A stretch of 64,000 nt of DNA from Phyto melanocephala. Lineage: Eukaryota > Arthropoda > Insecta > Diptera > Rhinophoridae. A model generated the notes under the pieces. That model worked only from the letters and a program-made list of their open reading frames with translations. It made no database searches and had not been told where the DNA came from. Of this stretch, positions 36,370 through 48,375 are shown in pieces; within the stretch, counting starts at the first letter, position 1; each line of letters starts with the position of its first letter. Made by a program: the position numbers and the translations under genes. The DNA lies in the NCBI GenBank assembly GCA_941918925.1, contig OW799233.1:129294833-129358832 (forward strand), written 5' to 3'.

Positions 36370-37313
36370 GCATTTTGGTCTTTTGATAGTGGGTATAAAA
36401 AACAAATAATTTAAGCTATATTCGACCGTGTGGAATCTGATAATACCCCCTATCATCATGAACATAGGTATAATGACCACAACGTAGTTAAGCCTATAGT
36501 ACTGATTTAATGTTATTGGCCATTTTCTTTATTTCGGACGCCATATTTGGTTCTAAATTTTTAAATAGTCACCTGTATTCTACTAGTCCAGCCCTTTTAT
36601 TTGATACCCATATTGATTGGGGATAAAAAATATAATTATCCGCCATTTTGTTTCGGACGCCATCCAGGATTTTAATTTTTTCATATTTGCCTGAATTGTA
36701 CTAGGCAAGCCTTTTTATATGATATATTATATTGACCATTTTGGTTGTCAGAAGGTGTAAAAAATCGATTTATGTTCGTAAATTTTGAGGAAAAACACCG
36801 AAGCAGTTGTATTTTGTTTTTTATATCTCAGTTACTTTCAAACCGATTTGTTAGTTTTTTCCTTGAATAATAATTTTTGAGGGTACGGTTTGCAATTTGG
36901 TATCACTACGCGTGCCTTAAAATTAATTCGAAACATAATAAGTATTGTTCAAAAATAATTTTTGTATATAACTTTGCCCATTAGTCCCCATATTCTTTAC
37001 GAATAAACCTAGAGGCATATCATATCTAAATACAAACAGTAGAAAAGGTGTTTATAAATTAAAATAAAGATAAAAAATGTTGATTTAAAAGATAAAAAAA
37101 CAACAGAGGTAGTCGTGTTTATTTGTTCATATCTCTGAAAGTTATGAGACTATTGTGCTGGATATCTAAAACATTTCCAAAATATGCTGAATCGATCCAC
37201 CTGGTTATGAGCTTTTAGAAAACATACTTTACTTTATATGTACTTTATATTGAAGAAATTACAAACGGAATGACAAAAATATATACGACCTTGTCATCAC
37301 AGGTGAAGGGTAT
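36370..37313 (-). repeat. INE-1/DINE-1-like element, subfamily with ~115-bp units
   Basis: The left end 'ttttggtcttttgatagtgg' then 'gtataaaaaacaaataatt' is shared with the copy at 58610. In reverse it carries the 'cgccattttg' and 'ttgatacccatattgat' units (36530-36740), 'atatctctgaaagttatgag' and 'cattgtgctgg' like text, and ends 'cacaggtgaagggtata'. It is the reverse counterpart of the full copy at 4419-5260. Confidence 0.75.
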
Positions 37314-38502
37314 AAAAGGGTGTCCTAATCGTACATCTTTGCTATTTATAGGCCTATAGAAGCAATTTTTTTTAACAAATAAATAAACAAATCTAAAAAT
37401 TTTTTACGGGATATACATATGTTATATTTTAAGGTAAGGGTTTACCAAAACAATGTCTTTTTAAAAAAGAAAAAAAAAATTTATTATTTAAAAGATTTCA
37501 ATAATTTTTCTATTTATGTTAGTTTAACTTATAAAATTTAATTTTAAACAAAAACATTTTTTTCTACATTTTCTTAGTACTTAAATCCTAATCTTTGCTT
37601 TCAATTTCACTGAAATAAAACATTAAACTATTGACCTTAACATTTCAAGATATTCAGAACACAGACAATTTTGTTCTATGTTCAATGCCTTGGTGTGGCT
37701 TTAATGTACAAAATTTCACTTGAATATCTTTTGTCTTTATGTTTGCGTTCTGTATTATTAATGTCATGTATGCTAATGTCATATTTATGGATAGAAAATA
37801 AGTATGTATGTGCGCATATGTGTTTATCTATGTGTGAGAGAAAAGTTTGTTTGTGAATATGATATTACTGAAGACAAAGAAAGAAAAATTATTATATAAA
37901 GAAAATAAAACTACTAAAAGACTATTATTTTTGTGTTGTAGTAAAAAGAAAATCTGAAATCCATACGTGACATTGGCAATAAATAATGCCTAAAGTTGTA
38001 CAAATAAACACATTCGTGAGACACCAGCTTTCAACGAGAGAAATACATTCTGACGTGTGGGTTAGCTACATTGGGTCTGAGTTTGAAATGGCATAAATAT
38101 TGCAAGTTAGTTGTATTTCAGTCAGTAACTAGCGTCTGACACACTGTGACGTGTAAAGACCTACAGCTTAAGGTTTTAACAAAGTCGAAGTTGTGTAGTT
38201 TTTTAGAAAACTAATACTTAAGGTGCTAAATGAGAAAAAAAAAATAAATAAAACTTCCAAATCTTATAGATATCCTGATCTTAATGCTTTTTTTATATGT
38301 TTTATGAGTAACCACCACTAAGAGATGCTCAATTACATGTTTGAAAAGCATACATACATTCGTATTTGTGTCTGTACGTGTAAACTATGAAAGCAGCGTG
38401 AAAGCACATTTTGTCAACGTAAACTGTTTTTTTTTGTCTTTAATGTTTCTTAGCATTTTATTATGGCAAAGCATTAAATTTTTAGCTAATATTTATATCG
38501 GG
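37314..38502. other. No gene seen
   Basis: AT-rich with GTAT-type short tracts near 37803-37830 and 38345-38380. Nothing else supported. Confidence 0.5.
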
Positions 38503-39170
38503 TGATTTCTGAACTGTTTAAAATAAAAATAAAAAAAAAACCAAGAAAGTTTGCAGAGGTCAATGAAAACAAAAAAATTTTGGGATAAATAAATGTCTGC
38601 CATTTAATTTTCAAAGATTACTTCAAGTAACTGTTGCTCGGTGGTCCGTGCGTTAGCTCCAAATTTGGCATACATTCCCCAACATCTCGTCCGGTATTTT
38701 ACCAATGGCAGCTGTAATGTTGTTTTCCAGGGCTTTAATTGTGGCTGGCTTCTCACTGTACACGAAAAACTTTACACAAAAAGTTGTCTTGTTGGTCAAA
38801 TCGCATGATCTTAAAGCCACCACCACTTAGGACTGCTCTAAAACGTGAGACTGAAAGCTCACCAAATTCGCCTTTAAATAGGTTCACGGTATCGTGTATC
38901 GTGTGGCATATGCCACCGTCTTGTTGAAACCTCATGGCAAACCAGTACAATTGTTTAATTTTTTGGAAAAAATAGTCGTTAATTATACCACCCCAAATCG
39001 TTCTATTGACTGTAACGTAGCGATTTTCATCGTTCAAAAAAAAGTGCGATCTATATTGACACTGGCCAATAAAGCAGCAAAATTATCCTCGATCTGCTCT
39101 GTTCGCTTACAGGTTACTGGATTGATTAAGCGAAATTGGTGCGAAATTCGAAATTCGGTGGGTTGATTAT
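38503..39170 (-). pseudogene. Internally deleted DD41D mariner
   Basis: The element runs on the minus strand. Its 3' end at 38503 shows the mariner terminus GGGTGATTTCTGAACTG, like the copy at 1279. Reading from the 5' side: an FRTNFA... stretch and RTEQIEDNFAALLASVN, equivalent to the linker VRSEENISVVSASVN of the copy at 1373. This jumps directly to NDENRYVTVN and MRFQQDGGICHTIHDTVNLF (second-aspartate block), so the region with the first catalytic aspartate has been lost. The third block is scrambled, and the tail EKPATIKALENNITAAIGKIPDEM follows. No 5' TIR was found near 39190. Confidence 0.82.
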
Positions 39171-39801
39171 GTGTATCATACGAAACACATTACTCACACA
39201 ACATGAGTTTTTTTAAATTAAATTCAGTTATTTGCAATCATTGCTTGTTTATAAGTTGAATCATGGGAAAATGGCAACCATACTGAGCCTCATTTTAGAA
39301 TTGCCACAAGAGACGAATCTTTTGTTTGCATTGAAAAACCAAATAGCAAAAAAAAATCATCCTTTACATATGTTTGTGTCTAAGTATCTAAATATGTATT
39401 TCTATATGACTCTCATATCATGTTGTTTTTTTGTGTCCCAAACAGTATATAGTTTTAAAGTTTAATATCTTTATTTTATATGGTTCTTTACTTTGTTTGT
39501 TTGAATCTGCACTCAGAAAAACGATCAACTGGAAAACGGTAAAATCAATAAAAAATAGTATTACAAATATTAGAAGTTTGTTAAAAGAACAGATATCACC
39601 AATTCAATAATTGATTTCAGTTGCATCGATCATACATTTTGCAACGAATACCGTATGTTTTTTAAATTTCAATAATGCCAACTAATAAAATCTGCCAACA
39701 CAACCGTTGGGTTAGTCAATTTCTAATGTTGTTACTATATCTACAATGCTTAGGGACATAATTTTTAATTGTTTGAAACAAAACAAGAGATATTATAAAC
39801 A
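39171..39801. other. No gene seen
   Basis: AT-rich; no supported feature. The 5' truncation point of the next element lies near its right edge. Confidence 0.5.
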
Positions 39802-40374
39802 AAATACAGAGTACGTGGAGCCGAAGCAATTCGATTGGCAACAAGTTCGGTTGCCACAATGAATCTGTTTGCTGTGTGTGTTCATATAAGAAATGACGAA
39901 AGGACTTGCAAAATGGGAGCTCTTCTAAGTACTATAACTTTGAAGAACGCCAAACCACTTAAACGATTTAAGGATGAACTTAAACGTTGGGCGATAGAGG
40001 AACATGTCAGAAAATGGCATAGCACTGATGTCGGTAAGCTGAAAAGAACACTATGGGGTGACCCAAATCTTGGGAAATCAAAAGAGATTCTGAGACTAAG
40101 TAGACCAACACTTAGGAAACTAACCAGTGTAATTACAGGTCATAAGGAGTTGAAAACCCATCTAGCTCGCATGAGATTATCTGAGGAGACAACAGGTAGA
40201 GCATGCGAGGAAGAGGATGAGACTTTGGTACACTACCTCTTCCATTGTCCTGCGTTAGGGCATATTAGACGCGAGAATTTTACAAAGGATACTATGCCGA
40301 ACTTGAAATACCTGGGGAACTCGAACTGGAGATCCATAAGGAATTACATTGAGGGTCCTGGGTTCTTGGACTAG
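39802..40374 (+). pseudogene. C-terminal part of a non-LTR retrotransposon ORF2 (end of RNase H and Cys/His tail)
   Basis: An open frame of about 190 codons to the TAG at 40372. It starts inside the last RNase H helix (RGAEAIRLATSS). It then has the block RKWHSTDVGKLKRTLW, SKEILRLSRPTLRKLTSVI, TGHKELKTHLARMRL and a cysteine/histidine motif (CEEEDETLVHYLFHCPAL), the arrangement seen at the C terminus of many dipteran I/R1/LOA-type ORF2 proteins. The usual first cysteine pair is reduced (ACEEED instead of a C-x2-C). There is no real start codon, since the copy is truncated. The open frame suggests a rather recent insertion. Confidence 0.82.
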
Positions 40375-40509
40375 TCCGTTAATTACGGGAAATTATGTTT
40401 ATGGCTTTTGTTTGGGAATTCCGTTTTCCACATGGAGCGCACAACATGCCAACTGGGCATAAGTATATACCTGTCATGGGTTTGGGCTTTAACTGTCCGT
40501 CCTTTTCAA

Positions 40510-40534
40510 CCTAACCTAACCTAACCTAACCTAA
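40510..40534 (+). repeat. (CCTAA)5 retrotransposon tail
   Basis: Five perfect CCTAA units, after 'caa', at the 3' end of the non-LTR copy. The unit equals the ancestral insect telomere repeat TTAGG read on the other strand, but the context is a retrotransposon 3' end, not a telomere. Confidence 0.92.
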
Positions 40535-40900
40535 ATAGATAAAATCCTGATCAAAGAGAGTTGATGATGAAACCGTAGCTGGTTTCGAAAATGTATTCCA
40601 CTCGGCTGGTGTCGGGATAAAACTTACTTTTTTAGTTTTTTTTTCCATTATCACAAATAGAAAAATTTAAACGCTTCTTGTTAAAAAAATTAAAAATAAA
40701 TTCACTCAAGCAAGAACAAAAAAAAAAAACAAATATTGTCTTTAAAACATTAAGGTTGGAATAAAAAATGTATTTAAAAATTTTTTTTTTGTTGCGATAA
40801 CTTTGCCGGTTAGTCTCTGATTTCTCCAATATTTTTTTCACGAAAAGCTCATATGTAATTAAGTAAGGTCAGAAAAATTATAATTTTTTTACGGCAAACC

Positions 40901-42134
40901 TAAGGTTTGGGAACCGGGAATTCCCCGGCGGAAATGAACCACTTAGTATTCCCGGAAAAATTTTACTCTTATTCCCGGGAAAACGGGAAATAAAAAATAT
41001 GTAGTATATTAGGAAATATATTTGATTTTATTTTTAATTTCTTATCTGTTTTGGTAAATTTAAAGAATATTAGAATAAAAAGTAAGGTTTTTAATTTATT
41101 AGCATATTTTGTTTGTTATTTTACAACTTTTCTCAAATACGAATATGTAAAAGAAAAACAAACATCGTTGGTCAAAAATATTTCACGCCAAAGTTAAGGA
41201 CTTTCTGGAATTATTTTTAATAAGTGCTTATAAATTTCAAGTGAATTAATTATATACATACATAATACAATGTTTTCTTGTATATAAATGTTTTTTATAA
41301 CAACCGTAAATCCAGCAGTAGTTTCCGTGGTTCATTTTTATAAATATAATCGTATGTACAAATTGTTTTTAAAAGTGGTCACAGAATTTGTAATTATAAT
41401 TTTTTTTATTTATGATTGAATTTTTCTAATAATACTTCTTTTGAAAATTCACTTTGTTTAAAAGCAAAATGTCTGAAGTTTAGAACTATTTTCAAAAAGT
41501 AGACAACGCAGCATAATGTTATATTTTCCCGAAAAGGTTAATATTCAAGGGCGGTAGTACTCATACGGCACCTTCTTTTGGTCCATAAAATAAAATTTGA
41601 AAACGATTCTTCAAGACTTGCACTAAATAAAAAAAAAAAATAATTCCACCATTAAAAGTTTTTTAGACACCCAAACATTACCAAAAATTATTTCAAAACT
41701 GGCAACAGTCAATGGAATATCTATTCGAACAATTACACAAAGTTCTTTTATTTGTCAAAGTTTTTTCAGTAAAAATATAACGTTACCAACGCCGTTAAAA
41801 ATACGATGGTGAAAACAATATCGAGTCGAATTTGCGACAATTTGAGGTTTGCTCTTGTATTAGACGAATGGAGTAGTGTTGCCCAAAAAAGATATCTGTT
41901 TACATGGCAATAATTATTTTTATAATTTGGGTTAAGTTTATATTTTCGGAAGATGTAATGCTGACACAAGAAGGACTCTAATGGAAAATAAACTACTACT
42001 AAAACAATGAAATATTAACCAAATCGTGATGTTAAAGTTCACAAAAGAAATATTATTTTCGGGAATCCCGGGAAGACGATTTTTTAATTCCCGTTTCCCG
42101 GAAATATAAAAAGACCGGGAAATCCCAAACTCTA
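40901..42134 (+). mobile_element. hAT element derivative, 1234 bp, perfect 8-bp TSD
   Basis: Bounded by GGCAAACC at 40893-40900 and 42135-42142. The termini are TAAGGTTTGGGA and, read inward from the right, TAGAGTTTGGGA; both fit the hAT YARNG rule. Both ends are followed by clusters of 'cccgg' motifs ('gaaccgggaattccccgg', 'ttcccgggaaaacgggaaa'; right end 'aatcccgggaagac', 'cgtttcccgg', 'gaccgggaaat'), candidate transposase-binding repeats. Inside is a broken remnant of a hAT transposase, so this is a deletion derivative of an autonomous element. Confidence 0.9.
41678..41913 (+). pseudogene. hAT transposase fragment
   Basis: Two reading frames together give LPKIISKLATVNGISIRTIT followed, after a frame change near 41790, by NAVKNTMVKTISSRICDNLR and FALVLDEWSSVAQKRYL before a TAA. 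The phrases match the part of hAT transposases around the first catalytic aspartate (typically a hydrophobic-rich 'F.ltlDEWTS..nRRYl' motif). The aspartate of LDEW is kept. The rest of the transposase, including the C-terminal dimerisation region, is missing. It is on the plus strand within the 1234-bp hAT element. Confidence 0.75.
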
Positions 42135-42417
42135 GGCAAACCCCAAAGCAGTCGTATTTATTTGCTCATATCCCAGAAAGTTATGAGGCGATTGTGCTGG
42201 ACTTCAATAGCGATTTATTTTATTCGCGAATTTTTACAAAAAAATAATACTACATGTCAGGGCTTCAAAAAGTTAATTTCAAGTAATACGCGAACAGCTG
42301 GACAATTTTTCAGAAAATATAAACTTTTTGGAGTCAAAAAGTGTATATGATATAAATTACAAACGGAATGACAAAGTTTATCCTTGGTCCTTGGAATCAG
42401 AGATGAAGAGTATATAC

Positions 42418-44439
42418 ATATAAAAACGAACACTTTAGTTTCTTACTGAACTGGTGGAATGTTTGAGGTTTTTTACTAAAAAAAATTCGCAAAGAAGTTA
42501 AATTTCTTTTAAAAATATTTTAGCATTTTTGGCGTTGTTTCTGTTATATGGGCTTCTTTAACTTCCTCCTCCATAACGTATTATAGTTCCATTAAGAATA
42601 TAATAATATAATATTACATCACTATCACCATTTTATGTGAAAGCTATTCATAGTTCTACAAAACTCAACTATAAACATAGTCATGCATGCATGTGCTTGT
42701 ATGGAAGTGTGTTTAAATATCTACATATGAGTATAGAGTAGGTAGAGTATTCTGTCTTATACTTATTTCCTTGCATAACTTTAATATTAAAATGATTTGG
42801 TTTGAAGAAGTTTTCTTCAACTTGTAGTAGTCTAACAAGCTAAAGTGGCAGATAGTGATGGTAGTGGGAGTAGCAACGAAAACCAGTCTTCACTTAAACA
42901 TTGTACGAAGAAATGTGTTTAAGAATACTAATTTGTTTTCAAGGATATTTCTTGGTGCCTGTATTTGTATAAACAAAAAATATCTATGATAAGAATGATG
43001 ACATGTAACAGTGGAGCGACAGGTTTGAGAACGAAAACAAACTCAACGCAAACACTTTTAATGGAATAGTTTAAATGTTATATAAATAAAGCCCACTGTG
43101 CAACAACATCAGCAGCATATAAAATTTAAGCAAAAAATACATTTACCTACTTATAAATTTTCCATTCTTTTGATACTCTGAAAACGTGCGTTATTTTTAA
43201 AATTGCCAGTAGGTGTATGGGTGTTTGTGTGTCATTAAATAAACTATATTTTATTTTTTTTTTTTTGCGAAATATGTGTCATTATGGTTTCTACATTTTG
43301 ATACACAAATCAAGATGTTTTCCACACAAAAAAGTATAAAAAAAAAGAGAGAACAAAACTTATTACTTTTTATTCCTTTTGACGTTATTTTTGACATATG
43401 TTACAGCTGAATTTTAATACCACTAACTTCATTTGCTTTTAAGTGTGTGGCTGTATGTACGTACGTTAAAAGTAAACAAATTGGATAGGATATTGTCCTT
43501 GAGCGTAAACATATACACACATATACATATGTACATGCAAAACTTTATTGTTACAGCACTCTTAAACACACACACACATATGCGGTTTATTATTGTTCTG
43601 TATCTACTCTATGAAGAAGATGTTTGAAGCGAAAAGTGATTCGTTTTCCTGAAATTTTTATTTTATTTTTTTTGCTGCAAATTTTTTCGTTGTCTGTTTT
43701 GGTTGTTAGTTCGCACTATTTACATTTTTATGATATATGATGACTTGTCAAAGAAGTTTCTAAATATTTTATTTAAATTTTCAAAAAAATAAATAATAAA
43801 CTAAAGACATCTGCTTCTTCTTTTTTGTCACCAGTATGAATTAGTTTTTGTAGACAAGCAAAAAAATTTTTTTTTGGGTTTCTAACACATTTTTGCTGTG
43901 GTTGAGTGAATTTATTTTGAAGTAAATAAGTGGCAGCATGGCAGTGGTGACAGTAAATTTAAACGAAAAACTAATTTTCCCCAACTATTAGGAAAATAGT
44001 AAATAGAGCTATGAAACACTTACTTAAAAGCTAACACCAACAAATGGTTTTTCAATAAGGACAGACGAATTTATACAGTCTAACAGCATGGACCTGTTGT
44101 TTTGGTGGCGTCTGGCAAATCTATTGTCACTCAGTTACTTATGCTGAATTATTATGACTCTTTATCATTATGAATAATTTTGACACAGTGGGCTCTTTCG
44201 AATTATGAGTGATATTGAATACATCGTTTCTACTAAGTATTTTTCAGAACAGTAGAAACTCTGCAGAAGTATGTAGATTAACAACGTACAGCCCTCGAGT
44301 CGTATAAAGGTGATCGCACCAGGTGAGAAAGACTTTTTGTTGCTTGTAATTTTAAAAAATATTAAAAAAAACTTTTGAAACCTGTTAGAGAAGGTTTAAA
44401 AAATGTATAAAATTATACAGGGCGGCCCAACCAAAACTC
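42418..44439. other. No gene seen; AC/AT microsatellites
   Basis: AT-rich, with 'cacacacacatatg' at about 43566-43580 and similar short runs. Nothing coding was recognised. Confidence 0.5.
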
Positions 44440-45520
44440 ACGATGTATATTGTGATGAAAACAAAAAATTTTCAGAGAATTATCTTAATAGTTTTTATTA
44501 TGATTGAAAGATCTCAGACAATTATGTGCAAGAAAAAATATTGGCCAAATGCTCGCCACGACTTCGGTGGAGCACTTGTATCCGATGATCAATATTTTCA
44601 ATGCCACTGAGACATAATAGAGGTTCAATGTTGTTAATGTGCCAAATTATCTCAACCTTTAGCTATTGAATCGTTCTTGGTTTATTGAAGTAACCCTTTT
44701 TTTTTTTTTAATATCCACAAAGAAAGAAGGACAACGTTGTCAAATCTCATAAACGTGGCGGCCAAATAACATTGCCACGACGTGAGAAAATACGGCTAAT
44801 GAATTTCTAGCGCAAAAGAGTCATTGTTTTGTTGGCTATGTGACATCATCCTGTTGGAACCACATATCATTCAGGTTTATATACTCAAATTTTGGACACA
44901 AGAAGTCCGTTATCATCTCGCGATAGCGAACACCATTCACGGTAACTGCTTGTTAACTACAGCCCAATGACACCGCCAGACCATAAACCGCACCAAACTC
45001 CTTGCGGACGCATCGGCTTTTCAACAATCAACCATTCTTATTTGCCCAAATGCGATAATTCCGCTTGTTAACGACTGCACTGAGGTAAAAGTATGTCTCG
45101 TCGCTAAAGATGATTTTCAACTCGGCGCATTGACGACACTTGAAATGGTCAGTAGGCTTCAGCTCTAGAGTAAATTACACCTTGTTACCGTGTAAAATCA
45201 AATCTTTATTCAAAATTCGCATCAACGATGTTTATGAGATGTGCACAACGACGAGTTGAGGGTGAAGGCTTTTTTGCTACACTACAGCGAATAACAGCAA
45301 TGTTTGTCACAGAAACCAAATGCACAGGTGTTTTCACATTTCCTACAGAGTCGGTTTTCTAAAATTTGTTTCCAGATTGTGGACACTTAGGTAGTTTATT
45401 CTAACCAAAGAAGTCCCGAAGTGCACAAGATTTTGATTTTAACGATTTAAAAGGCTTCAACAATCTTAACGCGCTGCTTGATTGTACACCTCTAAATTGT
45501 TTAATTTGCCAAACACTGAA
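44440..45520 (-). pseudogene. Mariner-like transposase relic, near full length
   Basis: On the minus strand, from 45520 down: a helix-turn-helix like start (SSSALRLLKPFKSLKSKSCA in a worn frame); ELKIIFSDETYFYLSAVVNKRNYRIW (first catalytic D kept); a block with the GAVYGL equivalent of VWCGLW; AVTVNGVRYREMITDFL; MWFQQDDVT (second D kept); SRRGNVIWPPR and DLTTLSFFLCGY (third D changed to S). Stops and frame changes occur throughout. The block order and the RRGNV.WPPR phrase tie it to the same group as the DD41D copies. Its ends are unclear. Confidence 0.78.
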
Positions 45521-47605
45521 ACAAAGAAATATTTAAATAAGTGGGCCAAAAAACTTGACGTTAAGGTGTAACTCAGAATTAATGTCGTGCATTATGGGTG
45601 GAGCACGCTTTTCAATATTTCTCTTCGAAATTTATATTTTAAGTTTTACTATAAATTCTGTGATGTTTTAGCTCAAGTTTAAGACAACAGACATTAGAAA
45701 TTCTCAAAATTCATTTATTGATTCCATATATTTTCATCATGTTTGTATAGCGGAATTAACATTGTAAAAATTGTCGGTATGTAATGAAACAACAGAATTT
45801 CAGGGTGTATTTTAACATCTCAATCCTTGGATGATGCTAAAAAAAACAGCAGCAGCACAAACAAAATAACCAATAAATATTTTTATAAATTTTCAATCAA
45901 ACACGCTCTCCTAATAACAAGATACAACTTTGGAATAACGTTGGATGTTTGAAAAAGGTCAGGGTAAAATGAAAATGGTTAAACTGAAACAAATAGAGAA
46001 AAGTCAATACCAAGAAAATGTAACGTACTTCACACACACACACACTTAAATTTTTTACAAGCAAAAAAGTATAGTGAACTTCCATGGAAGTGAATGGATA
46101 AAGAAATTGTAAAAAAAGATTTAAATCTTAGATTCTTATTAAAAATATTGTTATAAAGATAAGGAAAACACAGAAATACAATAGAAAGAATAAATATTAA
46201 AAATGAAAGAGAAATGTTGGATTATTATTATAACACAACAGCAATTTACATAAAAATATAAGTAATGAAGAAGAAACGGAAAAGTTTATCACGCAGCAAT
46301 TGATTTCAACAAGGCCAAGACCAAAATCCTATTCTCTACATATACATTGTACAAACACATACGTACTCAGGGGTAAATGTTAACAGGGCTTTATATTTCA
46401 GGTATTCCGGAAAGCAAAGTTATACCTTCTTTAAGATTTGCGGACCCATTCTACCATGTCTGCCCTGGAAAGACTTTTTAAACATCGATAGTCATTATGA
46501 TCTAAAAAAGGTACGACTTTCCCGTATAATTTTTTTTAATTTCTGTATTCTTAGCAACAACAGAAAATACTGAAGCCGTTACCTAAACCAGACTAAATAA
46601 AACGCAATACAAAACACAAATTAAAAAACATTGAAAAACAAAGATGTTGTAAAAAGATGTATAAGAAATAATAAGATTTTGTAGAGAAAGCAAAAAAATT
46701 AAAGTATTTTCACAATAAGGGTTCAAAAGAGGCCATCTTTAGAATGTCTTTTTCGTTATTAGTAAGAAGCGAGTATGGAAGTCCTTGCTCTGGATCCCAA
46801 CGCATGTGAAAAATAGCTAAGTATGTAATCGGTATCATGTAAAAATTAACTTAGTATGCAATCGGTATCAGAGTCCTTAAGTCTGTTGAATAAAGCTAAA
46901 TAAGGCCTACTTACCCCTTCACTTTACCGTTGAGTACATTTAACAGGTTATACTTAAGTTTAGTTCGGTTTCATTTATATTGCTTTAAAAAAATTAAAAT
47001 AAATTAAATAGAACTAAAATAAAGGACACACTGAATTGTGTTTTTTACTTTGTACTTTTGTTGTAGTTGGCCTCATTAAAATCTCTGGCCTACATACACA
47101 TACATATGTACGTTCGTTAGTATTTATGCATGAAAGAATGTGTGAGGGTCGTAAGACAACAAAAAAAGGAAGACACAATCAAATATATATTTTGTTGAAA
47201 GAGTGCTGTTTTGCTTTATTGTTGCTGCTTAAATATACTAGTTGCTGGGAAGTCGTTATGTTTAAATACAAATGAGGCTTATTACTTCCTGTTTATAAAC
47301 AAGAAATAATAATTTTATATCTTAGATTAAAACAGAGTAAAAATTTTAGAGTCAGAGAGAGCAAATACTTTATAGAAAAGCGGCTAGCAAGTTCGCTAGA
47401 TTTGTCAGCACCCAACTGTCTTCTTTAGGGTTGTTCAAAGAAGCAAGGATATTTGAACAATCCCGAGGGAATTCCTGAGATTTAGGCAAATATTGTTGCA
47501 GATATTTGAGGGCTACCGCCACAAATTCAGAAAGATTGGAGAATTCTCTAAAACGAAACTATCGTTGCGAAGCTCATTTAAGTGAAATTATTTTCTATTC
47601 TAAGT
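45521..47605. other. No gene seen
   Basis: AT-rich. A 23-bp direct repeat ('taagtatgtaatcggtatca' / 'ttagtatgcaatcggtatca') lies at 46818 and 46852. Short AC run near 46032. No RNA gene or exon supported. Confidence 0.5.
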
Positions 47606-48375
47606 AAAACAAGTAAGAGCGCTATATTCGGCCGTGCCGAATCTTATATACCCTTCACAACGTGTAATCATGTAATAACAGTGGTTTGTGTCACCATTCA
47701 TCCCATATGAAATACGTACATTCATATAAAGGACATACATATATAAAAACGTCCCATTGTAAAATTATAAATTTACGTATGTATGTTAAAAAAACAAAAA
47801 AAAAAACAAAAAAAAAATTTTAAAAACAATTAAAAAAAAAAATGTAAAAAAAAAATTAAAAAAAAAAAAATTAAAAAAAAAAAAAAATTATTATTGTATA
47901 TAATATATATATAAAAAAAAAAAAAAAAAAAATTAAAACAAAAAATTAAAAAAAAAAATTAAAAAAAAATTAAAAAAAAATTTTTGGCTCAGCTGGGATT
48001 CGATGCCACGTTTTCTCTAACCAGTATACAAGTTTGTATGTATGTATGTTGTTGTTGTAATGTTGTTTTTGTGAAAAAAAATCGAGGTGGTCGTGGGTTT
48101 TTGCTCATATCTCAGTTGTTTATGTACCGATGTTTCTGATTTTTTTCTGAATATTTCCGATATTCTGGTACCTTACCCGGGTCCAACCTATGTCGGGGGG
48201 CTTCAAAAAGTTGATTTCAACATACACACGGACAGACCCACAGAGCTTAATCGACTCCCCTATTCATAAGCTTTCAGAAAATATATACTTTATGGGGTCG
48301 GAAATGAAAATTGTAGAAATTTCACACGGAATGACAAACCTATATATACCCTTTTTCACTGTGTGAAGGGTATAA
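47606..48375 (-). repeat. INE-1/DINE-1-like element with A-run core
   Basis: Same subfamily and order as the copies at 23304 and 26835: ends 'aaaacaagtaagagcgctat' and 'gtgtgaagggtata', an A-run core at about 47787-47980, and 'cttacccgggtccaacctat' then 'gtcggggggcttcaaaaag'. It is very close to the plus-strand copy at 59272. Confidence 0.88.

Larger units (their letters stand above)
39802..40534 (+). mobile_element. 5'-truncated non-LTR retrotransposon with (CCTAA)5 tail
   Basis: Only the end of the second reading frame and the 3' UTR remain, as expected of incomplete reverse transcription. The 3' end is five exact CCTAA units (40510-40534) rather than poly(A). The C-terminal protein is that of RNase H-bearing non-LTR clades (I/LOA/R1-like). 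The 5' break at about 39802 is estimated from where coding similarity begins. The target duplication was not identified. Confidence 0.82.
40840..42417 (-). repeat. INE-1/DINE-1-like fragment interrupted by a hAT element
   Basis: Left part 40840-40900 and right part 42135-42417. The right part has 'gcagtcgtatttatttgctc', 'agaaagttatgaggcgattg', 'cttcaaaaagttaatttcaa', 'ttacaaacggaatgacaaag', the reverse of the usual INE-1-like order. The left part is short and its outer limit is approximate. The interruption is an 8-bp-TSD hAT element. Confidence 0.65.

Noticed and set aside
40510..40534. (CCTAA)5 as internal telomeric DNA
   Set aside because: It directly follows the 3' end of a non-LTR retrotransposon and is only five units long.
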